A stretch of DNA of 14,052 nt, from positions 1 through 14,052 of the forward strand of contig CACXHM010000192.1 of assembly GCA_902767465.1 (NCBI GenBank). The letters run 5' to 3'. The translations under genes were made by a program, and so were the position numbers. Below the pieces are notes generated by a model. It had not been told where the DNA came from, ran no database searches, and was given only the letters and a program-made list of their open reading frames with translations. Positions 1 through 6,441 of the stretch are shown piece after piece (positions within the stretch are counted from its first letter, which is position 1; each line of letters starts with the position of its first letter). Origin of the DNA: an uncultured Bacteroidia bacterium (lineage in GTDB: Bacteria; Bacteroidota; Bacteroidia; Bacteroidales; UBA932).

Positions 1-39
1 ATAATGTGGAGGTCCGCGGTTCAACTCCGCGAGGGACTA
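1..39 (+). tRNA. 3' part of a tRNA with anticodon NAU (tRNA-Ile(GAU) or tRNA-Met(CAU)), cut by the window edge
   Basis: Only the 3' half is present. Seen: the last two anticodon bases (AT at 1-2), purines AA at positions 37-38, the 3' side of the anticodon stem (TGTGG, 5-9), a five-base variable loop (AGGTC), a T arm (stem CGCGG/CCGCG at 15-19 and 27-31 around a TTCAACT loop), the acceptor 3' strand AGGGACT (32-38) and discriminator A39. No CCA is encoded. The first anticodon base is outside the window, so isoleucine and methionine cannot be separated. An Ile-Ala pair is typical of rRNA operons, but no 23S rRNA follows here. Confidence 0.85.
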
Positions 40-50
40 CAAAACGATGA

Positions 51-123
51 GGGGGTATAGCTCAGCTGGTAGAGCGCCTGCTTTGCAAGCAGGAAGTCAG
101 GAGTTCGAATCTCCTTATCTCCA
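51..123 (+). tRNA. tRNA-Ala(UGC)
   Basis: A complete 73-nt cloverleaf is visible: acceptor GGGGGTA pairing with TATCTCC (116-122, two G-U pairs), a D arm starting GCTC, anticodon stem CCTGC/GCAGG with loop TTTGCAA and anticodon TGC at 84-86, and a T arm AGGAG-TTCGAAT-CTCCT. The discriminator is A123 and CCA is not encoded. It sits 11 nt after the preceding tRNA, so the two are probably co-transcribed. It is followed at once by a terminator, not by 23S rRNA. Confidence 0.97.
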
Positions 124-125
124 CA

Positions 126-167
126 AAATCAGGAATTTACGGAAACGCAAGTTCCTGATTTTTTTTT
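126..167 (+). terminator. Rho-independent terminator of the tRNA pair
   Basis: Perfect 10-bp stem AAATCAGGAA (126-135) with TTCCTGATTT (152-161), a 16-nt loop and a run of T to 167. It begins 3 nt after the tRNA-Ala discriminator and ends this tRNA transcript. Confidence 0.92.
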
Positions 168-189
168 CGGCCGCCTATCTCGATGGTCT

Positions 190-485
190 TTCCTCGGATC
201 AAGTCCAATAACCTGTGAGCAATAGCGAGCCCGGCATGGCCGCGCATCGGTTGAGCACGTCGGACAGGTATTAGAAGAAGTTGATATTGTGCAGCCGGCA
301 GGAGCAGGCCAGGAAGTAGAAGATGGCACCGCGCCGTGCGCCGGCATGGCTGCCGAAGAACAGGGAGTTCTCCCGCGAGAGGGAGATGTATCGGTTGATT
401 CGCTCGATGAGGTTGTTGTCCCAGGCGTAGTCGCCTCGAACTTTTTCGGGACGGGAAGCCGCGTGATATATAAGTCTCAGAGTGT
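190..485 (-). pseudogene. Remnant of an IS66-family transposase, C-terminal part
   Basis: Read on the minus strand from about 485, the frame gives DNNLIER (420 downward), then SRENSLFFGSHAGAR and YLSDVLNR. This matches the C-terminal DDE region of IS66 transposases (consensus around IDNNxxER...RKNxLFxGSxxGA...YLxDVL). The E in DNNLIER corresponds to the third catalytic acid. An in-frame TAA interrupts the copy just before YLSDVLNR, the ending after NRCAAMP no longer follows the family, and a stop at 493-495 separates it from upstream sequence. The catalytic D residues and the rest of the transposase are absent, so it is inactive. Edges are approximate. Family identification is from memory of the motif, not a search. 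Confidence 0.75.
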
Positions 486-823
486 CAACATGTTATTGAA
501 AGTGATTCAGCCAAATTTGGCGATACGTTTTTGATAAGTTGCTGTAAATAAGGATATTACACTCCACGCCAAAAACCAACAGAGTCGCAAAAGCTGCCAA
601 AAGGACATCAAAAAGACAATAAATCCTGCCGACCTTCCTTGAAAAGCCTCGAAATCCTGGAAGGTCCCCATAAAAATCCCAGGACCTTCCTTGATAAAGC
701 CCAAAACCCTGGAAGGTCTGCCGAAGAACGGGGGTTAGCCGGGAATGATCCTCTACATAGAATCCGACCATTTTTAGAAGGGACAGCGAATGCCGAATAC
801 ACAGGTTTTTGGACTTGATCCGA
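194..823. repeat. Inverted repeat (24 bp, 23 matching) bounding about 630 bp
   Basis: Bases 194-217 are the reverse complement of 800-823 with one mismatch (position 209); the outer 14 bases are identical. Similarity stops at 194/823 outside and 217/800 inside. The enclosed DNA contains the IS66 remnant and the palindromic pair. It may be the ends of a degenerate element or two oppositely oriented fragments of the same repeat. No target-site duplication is visible. Confidence 0.6.
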
Positions 824-1006
824 TAGCGCGACCGCAGGGAGCGGAATCCCTCAGTGTCACTATCGGTCCATTCACCGACACCCCTGTGCACGTTTTAGGC
901 CGTTTTTGACAGTTCCGGTCCAAAAGTTGGCAGGGTATGAGCACCACCAAAGAAAAGAATTCCGCATTTCCCATGTGAGACTTTGTCGCAGTCTTGGAAA
1001 AATTGC
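486..1006. other. Gene-poor accessory stretch
   Basis: Apart from the repeats listed separately, I see no convincing gene. A minus-strand open frame of 132 codons (493-891) exists and is in phase with the IS66 remnant. Its product matches no family I recognise, its middle is made by the palindromic repeats, and overlapping frames on the same strand are equally open, so I do not call it. The DNA is most likely relic insertion material between the tRNA genes and the lipoprotein promoter. Confidence 0.5.
631..718. repeat. Two 36-nt palindrome-ended repeat units 16 nt apart
   Basis: Units at 631-666 and 683-718 each start with GACCTTCC and end with GGAAGGTC, forming an 8-bp stem around a 20-nt loop. 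By my count they agree at 30 of 36 positions, with differences confined to the interior. The spacer is 667-682. Function unknown; they could be REP- or MITE-like intergenic repeats. Confidence 0.6.
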
Positions 1007-1014
1007 TATATTTG
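982..1014 (+). promoter_or_regulatory. Bacteroidota-type promoter for the lipoprotein transcript
   Basis: TATATTTG at 1007-1014 fits the -7 consensus TAnnTTTG. TTTG at 982-985 lies 21 nt upstream, the right place for the -33 element. Transcription would start near 1018-1022, leaving a leader of about 140 nt before the lipoprotein start codon. Confidence 0.7.
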
Positions 1015-1021
1015 TATGTCT

Positions 1022-1087
1022 ATGGTACAATTCTGTCATACCATCGCAACAAGCAACTCCTCCACCGGGGGGGCAATAACCCGCTAA
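1022..1087 (+). CDS. Possible 21-codon leaderless leader ORF
   Basis: ATG at 1022 lies 7 nt after the -7 box, so the transcript would begin at or just before it. The frame runs 21 codons (start MVQFCHTI, rich in Ser and Thr) to TAA at 1085-1087 and ends 70 nt before the lipoprotein gene. Its start coincides with a small hairpin (ATGGTA at 1022-1027, TACCAT at 1039-1044). No family resemblance is seen. It could equally be untranslated leader. The case rests only on the promoter-to-ATG spacing, which matches that of the gene at 6442. Confidence 0.25.
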   Translation: MVQFCHTIATSNSSTGGAITR

Positions 1088-1114
1088 GACTCAATATCTT
1101 AATAAGTAATTCAT

Positions 1115-1140
1115 GCGCCTTATACATCCGGATGGGGCGC
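1115..1140 (+). promoter_or_regulatory. Leader hairpin just upstream of the lipoprotein start
   Basis: GCGCC (1115-1119) pairs with GGCGC (1136-1140) around a 16-nt loop, ending 17 nt before the ATG at 1158. The leader also carries a 9-nt direct repeat, GCAATAACC, at 1073-1081 and 1139-1147, each copy preceded by a G-rich run. Regulatory meaning is unknown. Confidence 0.3.
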
Positions 1141-1157
1141 AATAACCGTATGTCCTT

Positions 1158-2408
1158 ATGAAAAAGATTATTGCTATCGCAGCATTGCTTGCGATCTTCG
1201 CAGGCTGCAAAAAAGATGACAAGCCCGGCACTGTAGAACTCAAAGGAATCTCCCTCAGCGAGGAGTCTATTTCCGTCGAGAAGGGCGGGAGCAAACCCTT
1301 GAGCGTCATTTTCAATCCTTCCAATGCTACCGACAAGCCCACCATTATATGGCTGAGCAGCAACCCTGCCGTTGCCACCGTATCCGATGGCATCGTTACC
1401 GGAGTCGGAGCAGGGCAGGCCGATATCAGCGCCAAGGCAGGCAATTTCAATGCAAGCTGCAAGGTGACCGTTACGGTTACCCTGACAGGCATTCAACTGA
1501 AAAAAGAGATTTCCGTATGCCGGGGCGAGACCGCCACGCTGACGGCCACGCTGGTGCCCTCGGATGCTACCGCAGACATCACTTGGGAGTCCTCCGATGA
1601 GACGATTGTTACCGTTTCCGATGGAGAACTTACAGGTGTTGGCGTTGGAACTGCAACCGTTACGGCGAAGGCTGGCAATTTCAAAGCCGAATGCTCCGTC
1701 ACCATTCTTCCGCCCAAGGGAGCTGTCGATCTGGGCATGGAGCTGACAAGGGCTGACGGCACGACATACAAGCTCTATTGGGCCGAGTGCAATCTTGGGG
1801 CAGAGAAGCCGGAGGATTACGGTGACTACTATGCATGGGGCGAAGTTGAACCCTATTACAGCAGTCTGGATCCGCTGACATGGAAGGATGGAAAGAGTGC
1901 CGGATATGATTGGGCGTCATATAAATGGTGTAACGGGGCGTCCAATAAGTTGACAAAATATTGTCTTAAAGCCAACACGGATTGTTGGGATGGCGAAGGC
2001 TCTCCGGATGGAAAGACGGTACTTGACCCGGAAGATGATGCCGCCCATGTGCAGCTTGGCGGCAAATGGCGGATGCCTACTTTGAAAGAAATGGAAGCAC
2101 TCCTTGCGCTTAAGAGCAATGAGGATTACACATGGAAGGAATTTGGCGAGGTCGCAGGCACTCGCATTACCCGCAAATCCACGGGCGCTGTACTGCTCCT
2201 TCCAGCTGCTGGCTACCGCGATAGTACATCGGTCTTAACAGCCAAACTCGCATGCGTGTACTGGAGTTCCACTGGCTTTCTGGGTGGCTCTTATCTTGGT
2301 CCATATGATGCGAGTTGCCTATTCATTAATAAGAATTCGATGATAGGATCTCGCACGGGCTATGATCCCCGGAATCGCGGCTTTTCCATCCGCCCCGTTA
2401 CGGAATAA
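1158..2408 (+). CDS. Surface lipoprotein with two BIG2 domains and a Fib_succ_major-type C-terminal domain
   Basis: This is a 416-residue protein. It opens with a lipoprotein signal (MKKIIAIAALLAIFAGC, lipidated Cys17) followed by KKDDK. That resembles the K(D/E)2 lipoprotein export signal that sends Bacteroidota lipoproteins to the cell surface. Residues about 28-107 and 108-185 are two bacterial Ig-like group 2 repeats, each with the pattern GxxxAxITAKAGNFxAxCxVTV. From about 190 the sequence (YYAWGE, KWRMPTLKEMEALL, YWSST, GFSIRPV) fits the C-type-lectin-like 'Fibrobacter succinogenes major paralogous' / DUF1566-like domain. The likely role is a surface adhesin or binding protein; ligand unknown. 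It is monocistronic, with its own promoter and terminator. The ATG at 1158 is chosen because it starts the signal peptide. The gene borders relic mobile DNA, so it may be accessory. Confidence 0.85.
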   Translation: MKKIIAIAALLAIFAGCKKDDKPGTVELKGISLSEESISVEKGGSKPLSVIFNPSNATDKPTIIWLSSNPAVATVSDGIVTGVGAGQADISAKAGNFNASCKVTVTVTLTGIQLKKEISVCRGETATLTATLVPSDATADITWESSDETIVTVSDGELTGVGVGTATVTAKAGNFKAECSVTILPPKGAVDLGMELTRADGTTYKLYWAECNLGAEKPEDYGDYYAWGEVEPYYSSLDPLTWKDGKSAGYDWASYKWCNGASNKLTKYCLKANTDCWDGEGSPDGKTVLDPEDDAAHVQLGGKWRMPTLKEMEALLALKSNEDYTWKEFGEVAGTRITRKSTGAVLLLPAAGYRDSTSVLTAKLACVYWSSTGFLGGSYLGPYDASCLFINKNSMIGSRTGYDPRNRGFSIRPVTE

Positions 2409-2432
2409 TTCTTTATAGACCCATATAAGATA

Positions 2433-2469
2433 ACCGGGAGTGCAAAACGCTTGCGCTCCCGGTCTTTTT
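2433..2469 (+). terminator. Rho-independent terminator of the lipoprotein gene
   Basis: A 13-bp stem (2433-2445 with 2451-2463, one G-U pair) with loop AACGC is followed by CTTTTT. It lies 24 nt after the stop codon. Confidence 0.92.
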
Positions 2470-2540
2470 CTCCGAAGGAAAGAATCTCGGCCTTCAATAT
2501 TGCTGATCCGCATCTTTCTGGCCCCCAGCGTTTTAAGGTG

Positions 2541-2572
2541 ATGATCTCTGGTGCAAAAACACCAGAGATGAT
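2541..2572. repeat. Stable hairpin downstream of the dcuB-like gene
   Basis: ATCTCTGGTG (2544-2553) and CACCAGAGAT (2560-2569) form a perfect 10-bp stem with a 6-nt CAAAAA loop. Two more pairs can form outside one mismatch. It lies 46 nt past the stop of the minus-strand transporter gene, but no T-run follows in that direction. It may be a weak terminator or a 3'-end stabilising structure. Confidence 0.5.
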
Positions 2573-2617
2573 ATGCGTAATATTTTACAAATCAGCGAGT
2601 TGCAAATCAGTGCGCTG

Positions 2618-4006
2618 CTATGAGATGAAACCGGCGAAGTATCCGGCGAAGAAGACATTGGTGATCAGATATGCGACTATGGTGGATACGGCTACGCTGA
2701 TGAGTCCCGGCATCATGAAGGAATGGTTAAGAAGATATTTGCCTATCACCGTAGTGCTGGAACGGTCGAAGTTCACTGTCGCAATATCCGAAGGGTAGTT
2801 CGGGATGAAGAAGTATCCATATACACTCGGCATCACGCCCAGCAGCACCGGACCTGCAATTCCAAGCGAATAGGCGAGGGGAAGCATTGCCACCACTACT
2901 GCACCCTGGGAGTTGATGAGTACGGAAACCATGAAAAAAACGAACGCTATCGCCCACGGCGCGGTTTCCACGAGCCCGCCCAGCATCGCTTTCATCTCCT
3001 CCATGTAATTGGCAAAGTAAGTATCTGCAAGCCAGGCGATTCCATAAATAGCAACCACAGCAACCATTCCGCTCTGCCATACTGCTCCCGCTACGGCCTT
3101 CTTTGGCTGGGCCTTGCAGAACATGATGTTGCATGCGGCCGCCATCAGCATGATTATCTGGATACAGATATTCATCTTGGGAATCCCAAGATATTTGGCA
3201 AGGTTGATCGGCGATCCTTCGATTACCGGGATTTTTATCATCTGCATGAAAGCAAAGCACACTATTATGAAAAGTGCTCCAAGAAACACGAATACAGATG
3301 CCTTCGCTTCTTTGGTTATGGTCTTGTCAAGAGTGGTGGCGGAGTTGCCATACATGTAGTTATAGGTCTCAGGATCTTTCAGGCGCGCCTGGAAGGCGGG
3401 ATCCTTGTCGAGGTCTTTTCCGCGATGGTATGATGCTGCAGCAGCGCACATAAGGCCGATGATGCAGGCCGGAATTGTAACCATCAGCACCTGTGGGATG
3501 GACACCATGTAACCATTTGCGTTTGAGATGGTTACAAAGGCTACCACCGCTGCTGCGATGGGCGAGCAGGTAATGCCTACCTGAGAAGCCACGGACGCGA
3601 CTCCGCAGGGCCTCTCGGGGCGTATGCCTTTCTTGAGCGCGATGTCGCAGATGATGGGCATGATGGTATAGACCACGTGCCCGGTGCCTACGAGAACCGT
3701 GAGGAAGAATGTTACGAGCGGAGCCAGGAAAGTGATGTGTTCCGGATGCTTTCGCAGCAGTTTTTCAGCAATCTGGATCATCCAGTCCATTCCTCCGGAT
3801 GCCTGAAGCGTTCCGGCGCAGGTGACGGCTGCGATGATTATATATATGACATCAGTTGGAGGGGTCCCGGGTTTGAGGCCGAATCCAAAAACGAGAATCG
3901 CAAGGCCGATGCCTGAGATGGCACCAAGGGCGAGACTTCCGTAGCGTGAGCCTACATAAAGTGCGAGGAGCACAATCAGCAGCTCGATGATCATGGTTAA
4001 GGTCAT
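2618..4006 (-). CDS. dcuB: Anaerobic C4-dicarboxylate antiporter, DcuA/DcuB family
   Basis: The 462-residue polytopic inner-membrane protein follows the DcuB pattern along its whole length. Visible motifs are LQASGGMDWMIQIAEKLLR (68-86), GTGHVVYTIMPI (107-118), IRPERP, GKDLDKD, VAVVAIYGIAWLADT, and near the end PNYPSDIATVNFDRSSTT and NHSFMMPGL. E. coli DcuB is about 446 residues, so this copy is full length. The family exchanges external fumarate, malate or aspartate for internal succinate during anaerobic growth, which suits a fumarate-respiring Bacteroidales. No aspartase or fumarase gene lies next to it. The ATG at 4006 is used; a second in-frame ATG four codons in is possible. It is divergent from the DUF1295 gene with a 92-nt gap. 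DcuA versus DcuB assignment is by resemblance, not proven. Confidence 0.93.
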   Translation of the reverse strand: MTLTMIIELLIVLLALYVGSRYGSLALGAISGIGLAILVFGFGLKPGTPPTDVIYIIIAAVTCAGTLQASGGMDWMIQIAEKLLRKHPEHITFLAPLVTFFLTVLVGTGHVVYTIMPIICDIALKKGIRPERPCGVASVASQVGITCSPIAAAVVAFVTISNANGYMVSIPQVLMVTIPACIIGLMCAAAASYHRGKDLDKDPAFQARLKDPETYNYMYGNSATTLDKTITKEAKASVFVFLGALFIIVCFAFMQMIKIPVIEGSPINLAKYLGIPKMNICIQIIMLMAAACNIMFCKAQPKKAVAGAVWQSGMVAVVAIYGIAWLADTYFANYMEEMKAMLGGLVETAPWAIAFVFFMVSVLINSQGAVVVAMLPLAYSLGIAGPVLLGVMPSVYGYFFIPNYPSDIATVNFDRSSTTVIGKYLLNHSFMMPGLISVAVSTIVAYLITNVFFAGYFAGFIS

Positions 4007-4029
4007 AGTGTCGAATAATTTTGCGGTGT

Positions 4030-4037
4030 TAAAGATA
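4030..4037 (-). promoter_or_regulatory. Candidate -7 box for the dcuB-like gene
   Basis: On the minus strand the sequence reads TATCTTTA, one base off TAnnTTTG, 23 nt before the start codon. No clear -33 element is seen. Confidence 0.35.
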
Positions 4038-4098
4038 CAAAAAGAATTCCTTTATTCCCGATTTATTCCTATCTTGTGGAAAATAAACAACTTGGATA

Positions 4099-4902
4099 AT
4101 GTCATATTTACTGATTCTGCTTGCTGTTTCGCTTTTGGTCTCGGCCATAGGCTGGAAGTATTTCATTTATTTTTTCTCATTGGGTTACGGCTTTGGAATC
4201 GCTGCTTTGGCTATAGCGATTGCCATTATTTTCCGCGATGCGCTAAGTCCATCAACTGTTGCTCTGTGCGTTGCCATGTTCCTTTTCGGATGTCGTTTGG
4301 GAGGATATCTGCTCTACCGGCAGCGTAAAGCTACCGCATATCGCAAAATTCTTTATAATCCGGAACTTCAAAAAAAGAAACCCCTTTTTGTGATTTTGAC
4401 CGTGTGGCTGTTTTGCGCATTACTTTATGTAGGCCAGGTGAGTCCTGTTGCTTTCCGGCTTGCCAATACCGCCGACGGTACTGTCGTGAATGATGTTTGG
4501 GCATGGATCGGTGCAGTGATGATGTTGGCCGGGACTTGCCTGGAAGCAGGGGCCGACATGCAAAAGAGTGCTGCAAAAAGGAAGAATCCAAAACGCTTCG
4601 TAGATACCGGCCTTTATCGTATTGTCCGTTGCCCCAATTATCTTGGAGAACTCACTATCTGGACGGGGGCTTTGGTTTCTGCTATCGGGGCCGGACTGGG
4701 TTGGTGGCAGTGGCTGATTGTCGCTGTCGGATATGCTGGAATCGTTTATGTGATGTTCAGCGGAGCCCGGCGTCTGGAAATCCGTCAGAATGAGGTCTAT
4801 GGGGACGACCCAGAGTATCAGGCGTATATTAAGAAAACGCCCATCATTCTTCCCTGTGTCCCTCTCTACAGCGTAGAGAGACATAAATGGCTGGTAGCAT
4901 AA
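4099..4902 (+). CDS. DUF1295 / steroid 5-alpha-reductase-like membrane protein
   Basis: The protein has 267 residues. Several hydrophobic segments (about 3-18, 22-47, 52-72, 97-115, 133-148, 183-219) indicate an integral membrane protein. The signature NPKRFVDTGLYRIVRCPNYL (163-182) followed by GELTIWTG, and the late YGDDPEYQAYIKKTP, match the DUF1295 family. That family shares the fold of steroid 5-alpha reductases and isoprenylcysteine methyltransferases, in which this region binds the cofactor. The bacterial substrate is unknown and I do not infer one. The start follows a weak leader without an obvious Shine-Dalgarno. It is probably monocistronic, ending at the bidirectional terminator shared with eno. 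The last codons contain an 8-bp inverted repeat with a 3-nt loop (4862-4880). Confidence 0.85.
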   Translation: MSYLLILLAVSLLVSAIGWKYFIYFFSLGYGFGIAALAIAIAIIFRDALSPSTVALCVAMFLFGCRLGGYLLYRQRKATAYRKILYNPELQKKKPLFVILTVWLFCALLYVGQVSPVAFRLANTADGTVVNDVWAWIGAVMMLAGTCLEAGADMQKSAAKRKNPKRFVDTGLYRIVRCPNYLGELTIWTGALVSAIGAGLGWWQWLIVAVGYAGIVYVMFSGARRLEIRQNEVYGDDPEYQAYIKKTPIILPCVPLYSVERHKWLVA

Positions 4903-4990
4903 TTGATAAATTATTTCGAGCGTGATTTGCAAAACACGCCACCTTGTCCCACCCCCAAAAAGAGTAAGCTAATATCTGGACAAGATACCC

Positions 4991-5040
4991 GACAGAAAAA
5001 AGAAGCCGGCTAAAAATCGCTTTTTAGTCGGCCTCATTTT
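4991..5040. terminator. Bidirectional terminator between the DUF1295 gene and eno
   Basis: A 12-bp stem (5005-5016 with 5021-5032, one G-U pair) with a TCGC loop. Plus-strand transcripts meet CTCATTTTT afterwards; minus-strand transcripts meet CTTCTTTTTTCTG. It therefore fits both convergent genes. Confidence 0.88.
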
Positions 5041-5057
5041 TATGCTGAATGTCTGAA

Positions 5058-6368
5058 TTAGCGGATCTTTGCGTAACCGTACTGGGCGGTGTCGCCAAGC
5101 TCCATCTCGATCTTCATGAGGCGGTTGTACTTGCAGATACGGTCGGTGCGGCTCAGTGAACCGGTCTTGATCTGACCGCTGTTGGTAGCAACTGCGATGT
5201 CGGCGATGGTGGTATCCTCGGTTTCACCGGAGCGGTGGCTGGTAACGGTGGTGTAGCCGTTGCGATGTGCCATCTCGATGGCGTCGAGGGTCTCGGTAAG
5301 GGATCCGATCTGGTTAACCTTGATGAGGATGGAATTGCCCGCACCCATCTTGATACCCTTCTCGAGGTACTTCACGTTGGTCACGAAGAGGTCGTCACCC
5401 ACGAGCTGGCAGCGGTCACCGATTGCCTTGGTGAGCTTGACCCAGCCTTCCCAGTCTTCTTCGGAAAGACCGTCTTCGATGCTGTCGATAGGATATTTGG
5501 TGATGAGCTTCTCAAGATATTTGATCTGCTGTTCGCTGGTGAGACGCTTGCCGCGGGGATCTTTCTTCTTGCCGTCCTTGAGCTGCTTGTAGTCGTAGTA
5601 GAACTTGCCGTCTTCGCCCTTGAAGCAGAATTCGGAAGCTGCGCAGTCCATAGCGATGGTAATGTCCTTTCCAGGCTCCAGACCTGCTGCCTTGATGGCT
5701 TCGATAATGCAGTCGAGAGCGTCGTCTATACCCTTGAGGGCGGGAGCGAATCCACCTTCGTCACCAACAGCTGTGGAGCATCCGCGGCCCTTGAGAACTT
5801 TCTGAAGTGCGTGGAATACCTCTGCGCCCATGCGGACGGCCTCTGCCTCGCACTTGGCACCGACGGGACGGATCATGAACTCCTGGAATGCGATGGGGGC
5901 ATCGGAGTGTGCGCCGCCGTTGATGATGTTCATCATGGGAACGGGGAGAACATAGGTGTTGGTTCCGCCGATATACCTGTAAAGAGGAATGTCGAGATAG
6001 TTTGCGGCAGCGTGTGCAACAGCGAGCGAAACGCCGAGGATGGCGTTTGCACCGAGTTTGCTCTTGGTAGGAGTGCCGTCAAGTTCAATCATGGTCTTGT
6101 CGATGGCCCTCTGTTCGAGAGCGCTCATACCGATGATCGCGGGAGCGATGATGTCGTTAACATTGGCGACGGCCTTGAGGACGCCCTTGCCACCGTAACG
6201 CTTTTTGTCGCCGTCACGAAGCTCAAGGGCTTCGTTTTCGCCGGTAGATGCTCCTGAAGGAACAGCCGCTACGCCTTTGATGCCGGATTCGAGGATAACT
6301 TCTACTTCAACTGTCGGATTTCCACGGGAGTCGAGGATCTCACGACCTGTAACTTGAATAATGCGCAT
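5058..6368 (-). CDS. eno: Enolase (phosphopyruvate hydratase)
   Basis: Enolase interconverts 2-phosphoglycerate and phosphoenolpyruvate in cytosolic glycolysis and gluconeogenesis. The 436-residue product matches the family from the first residue (MRIIQVTGREILDSRGNPTV). It shows the mobile loop SGASTGEN (38-45), HSDAPIAFQEFMI (154-166), the general-acid region VGDEGGFAP with Glu204, Mg ligands Asp241 (AMDCAASEF), Glu298 (SIEDGL) and the VGDDLFVTN Asp, Lys350 in ILIKVNQIGSLTET, and SHRSGETEDTTIAD (377-390). A short lysine-rich insert, LKDGKKKDPRGK (263-274), lies between the Mg ligands. Codon use is strongly biased, as expected for a highly expressed gene. It is monocistronic, with its own promoter at 6406-6413 and the shared terminator. 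It is divergent from the TPR-like gene. Confidence 0.99.
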   Translation of the reverse strand: MRIIQVTGREILDSRGNPTVEVEVILESGIKGVAAVPSGASTGENEALELRDGDKKRYGGKGVLKAVANVNDIIAPAIIGMSALEQRAIDKTMIELDGTPTKSKLGANAILGVSLAVAHAAANYLDIPLYRYIGGTNTYVLPVPMMNIINGGAHSDAPIAFQEFMIRPVGAKCEAEAVRMGAEVFHALQKVLKGRGCSTAVGDEGGFAPALKGIDDALDCIIEAIKAAGLEPGKDITIAMDCAASEFCFKGEDGKFYYDYKQLKDGKKKDPRGKRLTSEQQIKYLEKLITKYPIDSIEDGLSEEDWEGWVKLTKAIGDRCQLVGDDLFVTNVKYLEKGIKMGAGNSILIKVNQIGSLTETLDAIEMAHRNGYTTVTSHRSGETEDTTIADIAVATNSGQIKTGSLSRTDRICKYNRLMKIEMELGDTAQYGYAKIR

Positions 6369-6405
6369 AATTCTATAATAATAGTTTGTTGTTTACAATA
6401 GCTTA

Positions 6406-6413
6406 CAAATATA
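6406..6413 (-). promoter_or_regulatory. eno: -7 box of the eno promoter
   Basis: Minus strand TATATTTG fits TAnnTTTG exactly, 37 nt before the eno ATG. Its -33 zone falls over the divergent gene's -7 box and start codon. No perfect -33 match is seen. Confidence 0.6.
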
Positions 6414-6426
6414 ACCAAAATTTGAT

Positions 6427-6434
6427 TACATTTG
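6427..6434 (+). promoter_or_regulatory. -7 box for the TPR-like gene, giving a near-leaderless mRNA
   Basis: TACATTTG fits TAnnTTTG exactly and ends 7 nt before the ATG at 6442. The predicted transcription start therefore falls within a few bases of the start codon. The -33 element is poor (TTACA at 6403-6407). Confidence 0.55.
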
Positions 6435-6441
6435 TGCAATT

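Noticed and set aside
51..123. tRNA-Ala as part of an rRNA operon
   Set aside because: A terminator and then IS remnants follow instead of 23S rRNA.
631..718. CRISPR array (36-nt repeats)
   Set aside because: Only two units, spacer of 16 nt, six interior differences between units, and no cas genes.
493..891. 132-codon minus-strand open frame in the accessory stretch
   Set aside because: It spans both palindromic repeats and one arm of the inverted repeat, has no family resemblance, and neighbouring frames are open too.
2723..3433. 236-codon open frame antisense to the dcuB-like gene
   Set aside because: Shadow of a well-supported transporter frame; low-complexity, no family motifs.
4862..4880. 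8-bp inverted repeat with 3-nt loop at the end of the DUF1295 gene
   Set aside because: It lies within the coding sequence, has no T-run after it, and a proper terminator follows at 5005-5040.
4920..4984. Short inverted repeats (GCGTG/CACGC; CTTGTCC/GGACAAG) in the DUF1295-eno gap
   Set aside because: Stems of 5 and 7 bp with long loops are expected by chance.
5235..6257. 340-codon open frame antisense to enolase
   Set aside because: It mirrors the strongly biased codons of eno, its product matches nothing, and eno is certain.
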